Source: Candidatus Caenarcanales bacterium (GTDB lineage: Bacteria; Cyanobacteriota; Vampirovibrionia; LMEP-6097). From it: a stretch of DNA of 5,326 nucleotides. The stretch spans positions 1-5,326 of the forward strand of contig JAJTHA010000019.1 in the NCBI GenBank assembly GCA_021299565.1, in the 5' to 3' direction. Position 1 is the stretch's first letter. Each line of letters begins with the position of its first letter. This document shows, one piece after another, positions 1-5,065 of this stretch. Both the position numbers and the translations under genes were made by a program. Below the pieces are notes generated by a model. It searched no databases. It saw only the letters and a program-made list of their open reading frames with translations, and was not told where the DNA came from.

Positions 1-594
1 GCTACTTATACCAAGACCACCAAAAGGCATTGCAAGAGTCGAGTAACCATAACCAGCGGCAAGCCCAGTAGCGCCGCCTACTATAGCTGCTTTTTTTGCT
101 CTTGGTTTATAAAGTTGTCCATCATTGACTCTTTCGGCTTTAGCAAGCACTTGAGTTTCTTTAATGGAACCTCTAATAGTTAAATACTTTCTAGAATCTC
201 CTCCAGCTTTGCCTTTGATAGACACGCTATCAAAAGTCATTGCGACTTTTGGGCGTTTGTGCATTTTGCCTGGACCTTCTAGATAGCTAATATATCCATG
301 CAAAAAACTATTTGCAGGGATCATGACATAGTCACCAATCACTATATCTTCAGCTGTCTGAACAGTCACTAAATCTTTTTCTTTACTAAATCTCGTATCA
401 ATCGGAGTGCGAAGTATAACTGGTACTTTCATGCCGCGTGGTAGATAGTAACCTTCTCTATGAATTACTCCACCTGTTAAAGTTTCTGTGTTGATACCAG
501 TATCTTTGTTTTTGTCGTTTTTGCCAGCGGCCTTAACACAAATATTATTTGCGGAAACAATCAAGATCAAAACTAAGCCCAAAAGCCTTTTCAT
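1..594 (-). CDS. Exported VirB10/TrbI-like domain protein with glycine zipper (3' end outside window)
   Basis: The frame is open from an ATG at 594 down to base 1, giving 198 residues with no stop, so the C-terminus lies outside the window. Residues 1-22 look like a signal peptide: a KR start, a hydrophobic core LLGLVLILIV, and a likely cleavage after VKA. There is no lipobox. A low-complexity KNDKNKD linker follows. Residues 48-145 form a beta-rich domain with the pattern LPRGMKVPVILRTPIDT, then IPANSFLHGYI, then VAMTFDSVSI. This resembles the C-terminal fold of VirB10/TrbI and related surface proteins, where an 'iP-x-G-s-x-x-G' turn is typical. Residues 167-198 are a glycine/alanine-rich zipper (IVGGATGLAAGYG), which could insert into or lie on a membrane. 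No secretion-system neighbours are visible, so a stand-alone envelope or surface role is more likely than a type IV secretion component. The domain call is by pattern only; the exact function is unknown. It diverges from the CNNM gene. Confidence 0.75.
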   Translation of the reverse strand, partial: MKRLLGLVLILIVSANNICVKAAGKNDKNKDTGINTETLTGGVIHREGYYLPRGMKVPVILRTPIDTRFSKEKDLVTVQTAEDIVIGDYVMIPANSFLHGYISYLEGPGKMHKRPKVAMTFDSVSIKGKAGGDSRKYLTIRGSIKETQVLAKAERVNDGQLYKPRAKKAAIVGGATGLAAGYGYSTLAMPFGGLGISS

Positions 595-606
595 ATAAAG
601 GTTATT
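595..606 (-). promoter_or_regulatory. Possible -10 element next to the start of the exported protein gene
   Basis: Read on the minus strand, AATAAC (606-601) is followed by six bases and then the ATG at 594. No Shine-Dalgarno sequence stands at a normal distance. The hexamer matches TATAAT at only four positions and no convincing -35 is seen, so this is a weak call that rests on the same geometry at neighbouring genes. Confidence 0.25.
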
Positions 607-665
607 CTCAGTTTCTCAATAGTCTAGATAAGCTCTTTAGATGATTTGTCCTAGGTCATTTGTGG

Positions 666-678
666 TATATTGCCTCTT
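666..678 (+). promoter_or_regulatory. -10 element TATATT placing transcription start at the GTG start codon
   Basis: TATATT (666-671) matches the sigma70 -10 consensus at five of six positions. Seven bases follow before GTG at 679, so a transcript starting at the usual distance would begin at or just before the start codon. No Shine-Dalgarno sequence is present. A good -35 is not evident; GATTTG (643-648) at a 17-bp spacing is poor. An ATTTGT direct repeat (644-649 and 658-663) flanks a CCTAGG palindrome (650-655) just upstream and could be a regulator site, but this is speculative. Confidence 0.45.
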
Positions 679-2004
679 GTGCAGGATCCTTTCTCTCTAC
701 TAGTGATGCTAGTTTTAATAATTTTGAATGCTAGCTTTGTCGCTAGCGAATTTGCTATCGCTCGTGTGCGCAAAACCCAGATCGATAATATTGCCCAGGG
801 TCTAGATGATACTTATTCCAAACTAGAAGTTAATACCGCAAAACTTCTTCAAAATATTTTGAGCAATATCAATAATTATATTTCTGCTTGTCAAGTTGGA
901 ATTACCATTGCTTCACTAGCACTCGGTGCTGTTGCTGAAGCCAAGCTTGCGATTTTTCTTACTCCTTTTTTGCTTCAATATGATTTACCTGTTGATCCCC
1001 ATGTTTTATCAACAGCAATTGCCATCGGACTTATAACTTTTTTTCATGTGATTCTTGGCGAAATTGTTCCCAAAAATTTGGCGATTATGAATCCAGAAAA
1101 AATCGCTTTTGCGCTTGCTTACTATATTAGATTTTTGTATTTGATTTTTAAAATACCGGTGATGGTTTTGAATGCATGCTCTAATTTTGTTTTAAAAACT
1201 TTTGGTATTGATGTCAATTTCACCGACAATACCCACACAGAAGCAGAGATCAAGATGATACTCAGTAGTTCTCAGGCTCAAGGAGTGCTTGAAGCAGAAG
1301 AAGAACAATTAATGCAAAATGTTTTTGAGTTCAATGATACTATCGCAAGAGATATCATGGTCCCGCGCTCTGATTTGTTTTGTATCAGCGCGGATATGAG
1401 CATAGAAGAAGCCGGCATTGCTGCAAATAGAACAAGCTTTTCAAGATTTCCTGTTTTTCAAGATCGCATTGATAATATTATTGGCTATTTTCATATCAAA
1501 GATATTTTGAAAGCTTACCAAGACGCTAATATCAAGAGTAATATCAAAACCATTATCAGTGATGCTTTGAAAGCATCAGATGGAATTTATATTATTGATC
1601 TTCTTAAAATCATGCAGGAAAAGAAAAAACAAATCGCAGTTTTAATTGATGAGTTTGGTGGCGTGAGTGGACTAATTACAGCTGAAGATATCGTTGAAGA
1701 AATTTTTGGCGAGATTGATGATGAAGATGACAAGAAAAAACATAAAAGCATAGATAGGCTTTCTAATGGTGATGTAATTGTTGATGGGCTTTTGAATTTG
1801 GAAGATATCAATAATGAACTAGGAACCGAACTTAAATCAGAGCGTTTTGATACCATCGGTGGCTTGGTATTTGGGCTAATAGGTACAGAACCCAAGCCTG
1901 GAGATGAAGTTGAGCATCAGGGGCTTAAATTAAGAGTAGAAAAACATGAACGCAATAGGGTAAAGCTAGTTAGGATACTTGCATTATCAGCCAAGCTTAG
2001 CTAA
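679..2004 (+). CDS. CNNM/CBS/CorC_HlyC-domain membrane protein (hemolysin C / CorC-MpfA family)
   Basis: The 441-residue product has the full family architecture. An N-terminal CNNM (DUF21) membrane domain spans about residues 1-190, with hydrophobic segments near 3-25, 67-97, 109-135 and 143-172 and the conserved GEIVPK motif at 127-132. A CBS pair follows at about 219-350, with MVPRSDL in the first repeat (from 227) and IDEFGG followed by GLITAEDIVEEI in the second (from 323). A CorC_HlyC domain ends the protein at about 360-437. Members sit in the inner membrane and are linked to Mg2+ (or Co2+/Na+) export or homeostasis; the CBS pair binds nucleotides in studied relatives. The older 'hemolysin' name is probably misleading. 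The GTG at 679 was preferred because it lies seven bases after a -10-like hexamer; a TTG at 670 in the same frame would add three residues but overlaps that hexamer. The MerC-family gene begins 15 bases after the stop, suggesting co-transcription. The metal handled cannot be read from sequence. Confidence 0.93.
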   Translation: MQDPFSLLVMLVLIILNASFVASEFAIARVRKTQIDNIAQGLDDTYSKLEVNTAKLLQNILSNINNYISACQVGITIASLALGAVAEAKLAIFLTPFLLQYDLPVDPHVLSTAIAIGLITFFHVILGEIVPKNLAIMNPEKIAFALAYYIRFLYLIFKIPVMVLNACSNFVLKTFGIDVNFTDNTHTEAEIKMILSSSQAQGVLEAEEEQLMQNVFEFNDTIARDIMVPRSDLFCISADMSIEEAGIAANRTSFSRFPVFQDRIDNIIGYFHIKDILKAYQDANIKSNIKTIISDALKASDGIYIIDLLKIMQEKKKQIAVLIDEFGGVSGLITAEDIVEEIFGEIDDEDDKKKHKSIDRLSNGDVIVDGLLNLEDINNELGTELKSERFDTIGGLVFGLIGTEPKPGDEVEHQGLKLRVEKHERNRVKLVRILALSAKLS

Positions 2005-2013
2005 AATTATCTT
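2002..2013 (+). promoter_or_regulatory. Possible internal promoter for the MerC-family gene
   Basis: Two -10-like hexamers lie over the end of the CNNM gene. TAAAAT (2002-2007) overlaps its TAA stop and stands six bases before an in-frame TTG at 2014. TATCTT (2008-2013) stands six bases before the ATG at 2020. Either would give a leaderless or nearly leaderless transcript, and no Shine-Dalgarno sequence is present. In AT-rich DNA such hexamers also arise by chance, and readthrough from the upstream gene is equally possible. Confidence 0.3.
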
Positions 2014-2019
2014 TTGCTC

Positions 2020-2415
2020 ATGGCAAGTGCCCAGAAAATATTAGATAGAATTGGCATGGCGGCAAGCTCGATTTGTGCTGTTCATTGCGCTTTGGCCCCA
2101 TTATTAATTACCCTTGCTCCTTTGGTGGGTTTAGGCTTTGTTTTTGAAGAAAGATTTGAAACCATAATAATTATGGTTACTTTGGGATTAGCTTTTTTGA
2201 ATATCAGCTGGAGTTTTTATAAGCAACATCGTAATTTTGCTCCATTTTATGGGCTTTTACTCGGCTCTGCTGTGATTAGTATCGCTCAAATGGGGCATTG
2301 GGAAGAGTTTTTCCCTGAGCCGATCATGATGGCTTTTGGCGGCCTCTCTATCGCGATTTCTCACTATATCAATATCAAGCTTTGCAATCACTGCGATACT
2401 TGTGAGAAGCATTAG
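2020..2415 (+). CDS. MerC-family small membrane protein, possible metal-ion transporter
   Basis: The 131-residue protein matches the MerC family in length and layout. An amphipathic start with DRIG is followed by a first membrane segment opening with SSICAVHC; C19 and C23 are the paired cysteines typical of the family. Further hydrophobic segments lie near 24-42, 47-64, 74-91 and 101-118. The tail is cysteine- and histidine-rich (C122, H124, C125, C128, H131), a plausible second metal site. In mercury-resistance operons MerC carries Hg(II) inward, but many chromosomal MerC-domain proteins occur without merA/merR, as here, so mercury need not be the substrate. ATG 2020 is preferred; a TTG at 2014 would add two residues. 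The 15-base gap after the CNNM gene suggests a two-gene metal-handling unit. Family assignment is fairly secure; substrate and direction of transport are unknown. Confidence 0.82.
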   Translation: MASAQKILDRIGMAASSICAVHCALAPLLITLAPLVGLGFVFEERFETIIIMVTLGLAFLNISWSFYKQHRNFAPFYGLLLGSAVISIAQMGHWEEFFPEPIMMAFGGLSIAISHYINIKLCNHCDTCEKH

Positions 2416-2465
2416 TTTGCTTAAGTCAATGGTCTTACTGAATTAATTCTTATTTACTTAGCTAG

Positions 2466-2477
2466 TTAAGCGCTTAA
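2466..2477. promoter_or_regulatory. Perfect 12-bp palindrome, candidate operator (copy 1)
   Basis: TTAAGCGCTTAA is a perfect inverted repeat. A near-identical copy lies exactly 120 bp downstream in the same gap, which makes a protein-binding site more likely than chance. No match to a regulator motif I know well (it is not the NrdR box, nor the TTAA-N7-TTAA CtrA pattern). Confidence 0.4.
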
Positions 2478-2535
2478 GCCCCTTTCTATAAAAGGATTTG
2501 AGCCTTAAATAAAGAATATTTTAGCCCAAGGTAGC

Positions 2536-2564
2536 TTGATTAGTCAGATGAAAAGTTCTAGTAT
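2536..2564 (+). promoter_or_regulatory. Candidate nrdB promoter (-35 TTGATT, 17-bp spacer, -10 TAGTAT)
   Basis: TTGATT (2536-2541) and TAGTAT (2559-2564) each match the sigma70 consensus at four of six positions with the ideal 17-bp spacing. It would give a leader of about 130 bases before nrdB. Other -10-like hexamers (TATATT at 2582-2587, TATAAC at 2672-2677) lie downstream without good -35 partners, so the true start is uncertain. Confidence 0.35.
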
Positions 2565-2585
2565 AGAAAGTCCCGATCTTATATA

Positions 2586-2597
2586 TTAAGCGTTTAA
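2586..2597. promoter_or_regulatory. Near-perfect 12-bp palindrome, candidate operator (copy 2)
   Basis: TTAAGCGTTTAA differs from the first copy (2466-2477) by one base, which breaks its symmetry at one pair. If the promoter at 2536-2564 is used, this copy lies just downstream of the transcription start, a position suited to repression, and the first lies about 100 bp upstream. Confidence 0.38.
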
Positions 2598-2618
2598 ATA
2601 GGCACTTTTCTTTTTTAG

Positions 2619-2634
2619 ACACTAAATATGGCAG
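2619..2634 (+). promoter_or_regulatory. Weak NrdR-box-like sequence
   Basis: ACACTAAATATGGCAG agrees with the NrdR-box pattern as I remember it (ACAC-w-A-t-A-T-a-T-w-GTGT) at 11 of 16 positions. The left half is good and the right half poor. NrdR usually binds two boxes spaced by whole helical turns; the only partner seen is an ACAA/TTGT dyad at 2644-2660, 17 bp long instead of 16 and 25 bp away, so the pair does not fit well. Confidence 0.2.
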
Positions 2635-2691
2635 AATTGGGATACAAAATCACTAGTTGTCGTCCAATAAATATAACTCAAGTGAATAATT

Positions 2692-2695
2692 AGGA
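2692..2695 (+). promoter_or_regulatory. Shine-Dalgarno AGGA for nrdB
   Basis: AGGA stands eight bases before ATG 2704 and fixes that start. It is the only well-placed ribosome binding site in the window; the other genes seem to start without one. Confidence 0.75.
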
Positions 2696-2703
2696 AATAC
2701 ATA

Positions 2704-3777
2704 ATGAACCAAGAAACCCTTGTCCAAAATGACTTAGCACAGGCCCAAAACTTATCAACCATTAATGATGTGATTATTGATGATTTTGATTCTATTTCAA
2801 CTTCTCCAATAGTTAATGAAGGCTTGGCTCGCGTCGATCTTTTAAGAACCAGAGATTACTATAAGCCTTTTGAATATCCTCAGTTTTTTGAATATTTCAA
2901 ACTTCAGCAACAGGCGCACTGGCTTCCTACAGAAGTGCCTATGGCAGATGACATAGTCGATTTCAAAGCTAAATTAACAGCGCAAGAATCCAATTTGATT
3001 ATTCAAGTACTTAGATTTTTTACTCAAGGCGATTTAGAGGTCCAAAATAATTACAACAGTAAATTAGTGCATATTTTCCCTAAGCCAGAAATAACTATGA
3101 TGCTTACAGCCTTTGCTGCGATGGAAACGGTACACGTGTGGGCTTATTCACATTTAAATGACACCTTGGGCTTGCCAGAGGTTGAATACAAAGCTTTTCG
3201 TGATTATGAAGCGATGAAAAACAAGTATGAATATTTGCAGAATTTCAGTATTGAAACAGATGCTGATATTGCTAAGAATCTTGCGGTTTTTGGTGCTTTC
3301 ATGGAAGGTATTAGTTTATTTGCTAGTTTTGCAATTCTGATGAATTTCCCTCGCAGAGGACTTCTCAAAAACGTTGGTCAAATTATTACTTGGTCTATTA
3401 GAGACGAGTCTTTGCACTCAGAAGGGATTTGTACTTTGTTTAGAGAATTTATCAAAGAAAGATCTTATATCTGGACTGAGGATTTTAAAAAAGAACTCTA
3501 CAAAATCTGTGATGAAATGGTTGGACTCGAAGATAATTTTATTGACACTTGTTTTGCTTTAGGAGCGGTGGAAGGATTAACTTCAGCTGAAGTCAAAGAC
3601 TATATTAGATATATTGCAAATAAAAGACTTGGTGATCTTAATCTAGAGCCGATTTATGATATCAAAGAAAATCCTTTGCCTTGGTTAAACCTTATGGTCA
3701 ATGGTAAAGAGCACGCGAACTTTTTTGAGACCCGCGCGACCGAATACGCTAAAGGCGCTATCATAGATGATTGGTGA
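2704..3777 (+). CDS. nrdB: Ribonucleoside-diphosphate reductase class I beta subunit (R2, radical-bearing)
   Basis: The 357-residue product is an R2 subunit, which houses the dinuclear metal-tyrosyl radical cofactor and, with the alpha subunit NrdA, converts ribonucleotides to deoxyribonucleotides in the cytosol. All expected cofactor residues can be read. Metal ligands are D110 (in TQGDLEV), E141 and H144 (in METVH), E201 (in FMEGISLFASF), and E235 and H238 (in RDESLH). The radical tyrosine is Y148, seven residues after E141 as in E. coli, so this is a tyrosine-bearing enzyme, unlike the Phe-bearing class Ic form. W73 (AHWLPTEVP) and D234 fit the electron-transfer path, and Y348 in the tail may serve the transfer to NrdA. 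Residues 1-40 are an acidic, poorly conserved-looking extension. The sequence reads like alphaproteobacterial NrdB, which may reflect ancestry or transfer. nrdA is not adjacent on either side. The start is fixed by AGGA at 2692. The TGA stop overlaps the DoxX-family ATG, implying translational coupling. Confidence 0.96.
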   Translation: MNQETLVQNDLAQAQNLSTINDVIIDDFDSISTSPIVNEGLARVDLLRTRDYYKPFEYPQFFEYFKLQQQAHWLPTEVPMADDIVDFKAKLTAQESNLIIQVLRFFTQGDLEVQNNYNSKLVHIFPKPEITMMLTAFAAMETVHVWAYSHLNDTLGLPEVEYKAFRDYEAMKNKYEYLQNFSIETDADIAKNLAVFGAFMEGISLFASFAILMNFPRRGLLKNVGQIITWSIRDESLHSEGICTLFREFIKERSYIWTEDFKKELYKICDEMVGLEDNFIDTCFALGAVEGLTSAEVKDYIRYIANKRLGDLNLEPIYDIKENPLPWLNLMVNGKEHANFFETRATEYAKGAIIDDW

Positions 3778-4274
3778 TGTATAAGATTACTCAGGCTCTA
3801 ATCAAGTTAATGTCTAAGTTTCAAAGCTTGTCTTTGCTTGCAATGAGATTCACACTGGCTTTGGGCTTTTACAAACCTGCGCTTAATAAGCTTTATAATT
3901 TCAATGCTATCGTTGACTGGTTCAGTGGAGATTTGGGTTTACCTTATCCCTGGATCATGGCTTTTCTTGCAGCTTCAACAGAAGCATTAGGTGTGATTTT
4001 TTTGGTGCTTGGTTTCAAAACCAGATTTATCGCTGTGCCATTAATGGTAGTTATGTTTATGGCAATTAATACTGTGCATTTTCATAATGGATTTTCAGCC
4101 TCTAATAATGGCTTTGAGATTCCTTTTTACTATCTTGTAATGCTCTCCGTAATTGCTACACATGGTCCTGGTAAATATAGCCTGGATGAAACTTTTCTCA
4201 AAAAATATTTTGGTACTGCTGGTGGCGAAAGCTTTAAGCCAAAAGCTTCTAAGTCAAATTTGAAACAAGACTAG
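3777..4274 (+). CDS. DoxX-family membrane protein, HvfX-like
   Basis: The 165-residue product has the four-segment DoxX layout. Hydrophobic stretches lie near 17-35, 58-80, 83-102 and 117-130, with the signature LGLPYPWIMAFLAASTEALG (53-72), LGFKTRF (78-84), and the closing HGPGKYSLD (129-137). The stretch SASNNGFEIPFYYL (107-120) is, from memory, characteristic of the HvfX-like branch seen with copper-binding RiPP (oxazolone/thioamide) maturation genes; no precursor or HvfB/HvfC partner is visible here. DoxX proteins have been tied to quinone-linked redox work and to oxidative-stress complexes, but the biochemical role of most members is unknown. ATG 3777 is chosen because it shares its first base with the nrdB stop (TGATG), a classic coupled arrangement; TTG 3771 or GTG 3774 would add one or two residues. 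The tail after 147 is Lys/Ser-rich and probably disordered. The 3' end overlaps the convergent gene by 26 bp. Confidence 0.88.
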   Translation: MYKITQALIKLMSKFQSLSLLAMRFTLALGFYKPALNKLYNFNAIVDWFSGDLGLPYPWIMAFLAASTEALGVIFLVLGFKTRFIAVPLMVVMFMAINTVHFHNGFSASNNGFEIPFYYLVMLSVIATHGPGKYSLDETFLKKYFGTAGGESFKPKASKSNLKQD

Positions 4275-4279
4275 AAGCT
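4244..4279. terminator. Bulged inverted repeat over both convergent stop codons, candidate bidirectional terminator
   Basis: The arms AGCTTCTAAGTC (4244-4255) and GACTAGAAGCT (4269-4279) pair over 11 bp with one bulged A and a 13-base loop. The minus-strand gene's stop (4251-4249) lies in one arm and the DoxX stop (4272-4274) in the other. On the minus strand the stem runs into TTTT (complement of 4244-4241), fair for an intrinsic terminator. On the plus strand only TTT follows after one base, so termination there is doubtful. A competing hairpin pairs 4229-4235 with 4242-4248. Confidence 0.45.
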
Positions 4280-5028
4280 ATTTGAGCAATTAAAGATTTT
4301 CTTTTTGAAAGACCTTTGGTTAAAATAGTCATCAAGTATTCTTGTTTATTGATGGTAAATATTGCTGTATCATGTCTTACCTTTGAGTTCCAGCCTGCTT
4401 TTGAAAATACATTTTTGGCTTTCTTGTAAATGCCTGCTGTTATAAATTTTGTTTGGACATCTTCTTTGTCTTTAAAGTCTCTTTTCATGAATTCAAGCAA
4501 TTGAGGACTTTTGTTGTAAATCTCAAGAATTATTTTTGAGGCATCTTCTAAGCTAATTTGATTAGCACCATCAATCTCTATCAATTGTCTATCTCTACCA
4601 AAAGGTCCAAAACTAAAACATTTACAAGCTAACTTGAGATTTTTGCTGTATTTTTTATCTCTAAAATATTTGGTAATTGTACCTCGTGCTTGCAGAAATT
4701 TTGCTAGTTGGATTTGAGACAAATCAGGTCCGGAATTGGTGTTTGAGTTGAAATCCACTAATAAACCTAGTGCATCATTATCAGAAACTTTAAGGCTTTC
4801 TTTTATCGCTCTTAGAATCTCTGGATTTTTTTGTTTGCCAATTTGTAGATAAGCTAAATAGCTATTAAATAGCTTGATTAAGCTTGCAGGATGGAAAACA
4901 TTATCTTTTTGATTGCAAAGATATTTATATTCTTTGACAGTCTTACCTTTCTTGAGTTTGCATACATGAATTGCAACGTTTGCCGCTTTTGGAATATTGA
5001 ATTTAGTGATGATTTTCTCAAGATCCAT
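4249..5028 (-). CDS. Serine beta-lactamase/PBP-like fold protein, apparently cytoplasmic
   Basis: The 259-residue product carries the three active-site motifs of the class A beta-lactamase and D,D-peptidase superfamily in the right order. These are SxxK as SLIK (49-52, within HPASLIKLF), SDN (82-84, within VSDNDALGLLVD), and a KTG-like KAG (210-212, followed by WN). S49 would be the nucleophile. The class A omega-loop ExxLN motif is not seen: the region FGPFGRDRQLIEIDG (140-154) stands there. Peptidase, esterase or other hydrolase activity is therefore at least as likely as antibiotic hydrolysis, as in cyanobacterial PBP-A-like enzymes. There is no signal peptide or membrane segment, and the reading frame upstream of ATG 5028 is closed by a TGA at 5043-5041, so none can be added. 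The protein thus appears to act in the cytosol, unusual for this fold. Four cysteines (23, 38, 135, 137) would suit a reducing compartment. The precise substrate is unknown. Confidence 0.78.
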   Translation of the reverse strand: MDLEKIITKFNIPKAANVAIHVCKLKKGKTVKEYKYLCNQKDNVFHPASLIKLFNSYLAYLQIGKQKNPEILRAIKESLKVSDNDALGLLVDFNSNTNSGPDLSQIQLAKFLQARGTITKYFRDKKYSKNLKLACKCFSFGPFGRDRQLIEIDGANQISLEDASKIILEIYNKSPQLLEFMKRDFKDKEDVQTKFITAGIYKKAKNVFSKAGWNSKVRHDTAIFTINKQEYLMTILTKGLSKRKSLIAQIASSLVSNLT

Positions 5029-5065
5029 AAAATCATTTAATCATATTTGTGGAATAATACTTTCA
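5029..5065. promoter_or_regulatory. 37-bp divergent start region between hydrolase and DUF1611 genes
   Basis: On the plus strand AATAAT (5053-5058) is followed by seven bases and GTG 5066. On the minus strand TTAAAT (5040-5035) lies six bases before ATG 5028, and the better hexamer TATGAT (5045-5040) lies eleven bases before it. Neither gene has a Shine-Dalgarno sequence. The gap is too short for two separate full promoters, so any -35 of each would overlap the other gene's start; none is convincing. Confidence 0.4.

Larger units (their letters stand above)
2416..2703. other. 288-bp intergenic region upstream of nrdB
   Basis: No convincing gene lies here; the only ATG-led frame noticed is 13 codons (2548-2589). 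The stretch is AT-rich and dense in dyads: GAATTAATTC (2440-2449), two 12-bp palindromes (2466-2477 and 2586-2597), CCTTT/AAAGG (2481-2485 with 2491-2495), and an ACAA/TTGT dyad (2644-2660). It is unusually long for this tightly packed window, which fits a regulated nrdB promoter with an extended leader. Confidence 0.6.

Noticed and set aside
1561..1577. 17-base near-palindrome GATGCTTT-G-AAAGCATC
   Set aside because: It encodes DALKAS within the CBS2 region of the CNNM protein; the codons explain it and there is no T-run or nearby gene boundary.
1587..1895. 102-codon minus-strand frame inside the CNNM gene
   Set aside because: It is Ser/Ile/Pro-rich with no recognisable domain and lies opposite the conserved CBS2/CorC region; it is an antisense shadow.
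2020..2415. Calling this gene part of a mercury-resistance operon
   Set aside because: No merR, merT, merP or merA is nearby and chromosomal MerC-domain proteins commonly occur alone.
2474..2508. Hairpin after the MerC-family gene (TTAAG/CTTAA outer, CCTTT/AAAGG inner) as a terminator
   Set aside because: The two short stems are split by an uneven internal loop and no proper T-run follows; it overlaps the first TTAAGCG palindrome, which explains part of the symmetry.
2548..2589. 13-codon ATG-led frame in the nrdB upstream gap (possible leader peptide)
   Set aside because: It has no ribosome binding site, no run of regulatory codons and no paired attenuator hairpins; it overlaps the putative promoter -10.
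3374..3562. 62-codon plus-strand frame inside nrdB
   Set aside because: It lies out of frame within the conserved R2 core (covering RDESLH) and has no start signal.
4229..4248. AAGCTTT/AAAGCTT hairpin as the main DoxX terminator
   Set aside because: It lies within the DoxX coding sequence with no T-run after it; the larger inverted repeat at 4244-4279 is the better candidate.
4249..5028. Calling this gene an antibiotic-resistance beta-lactamase
   Set aside because: It lacks a signal peptide and the ExxLN omega-loop motif, so resistance activity is not supported.
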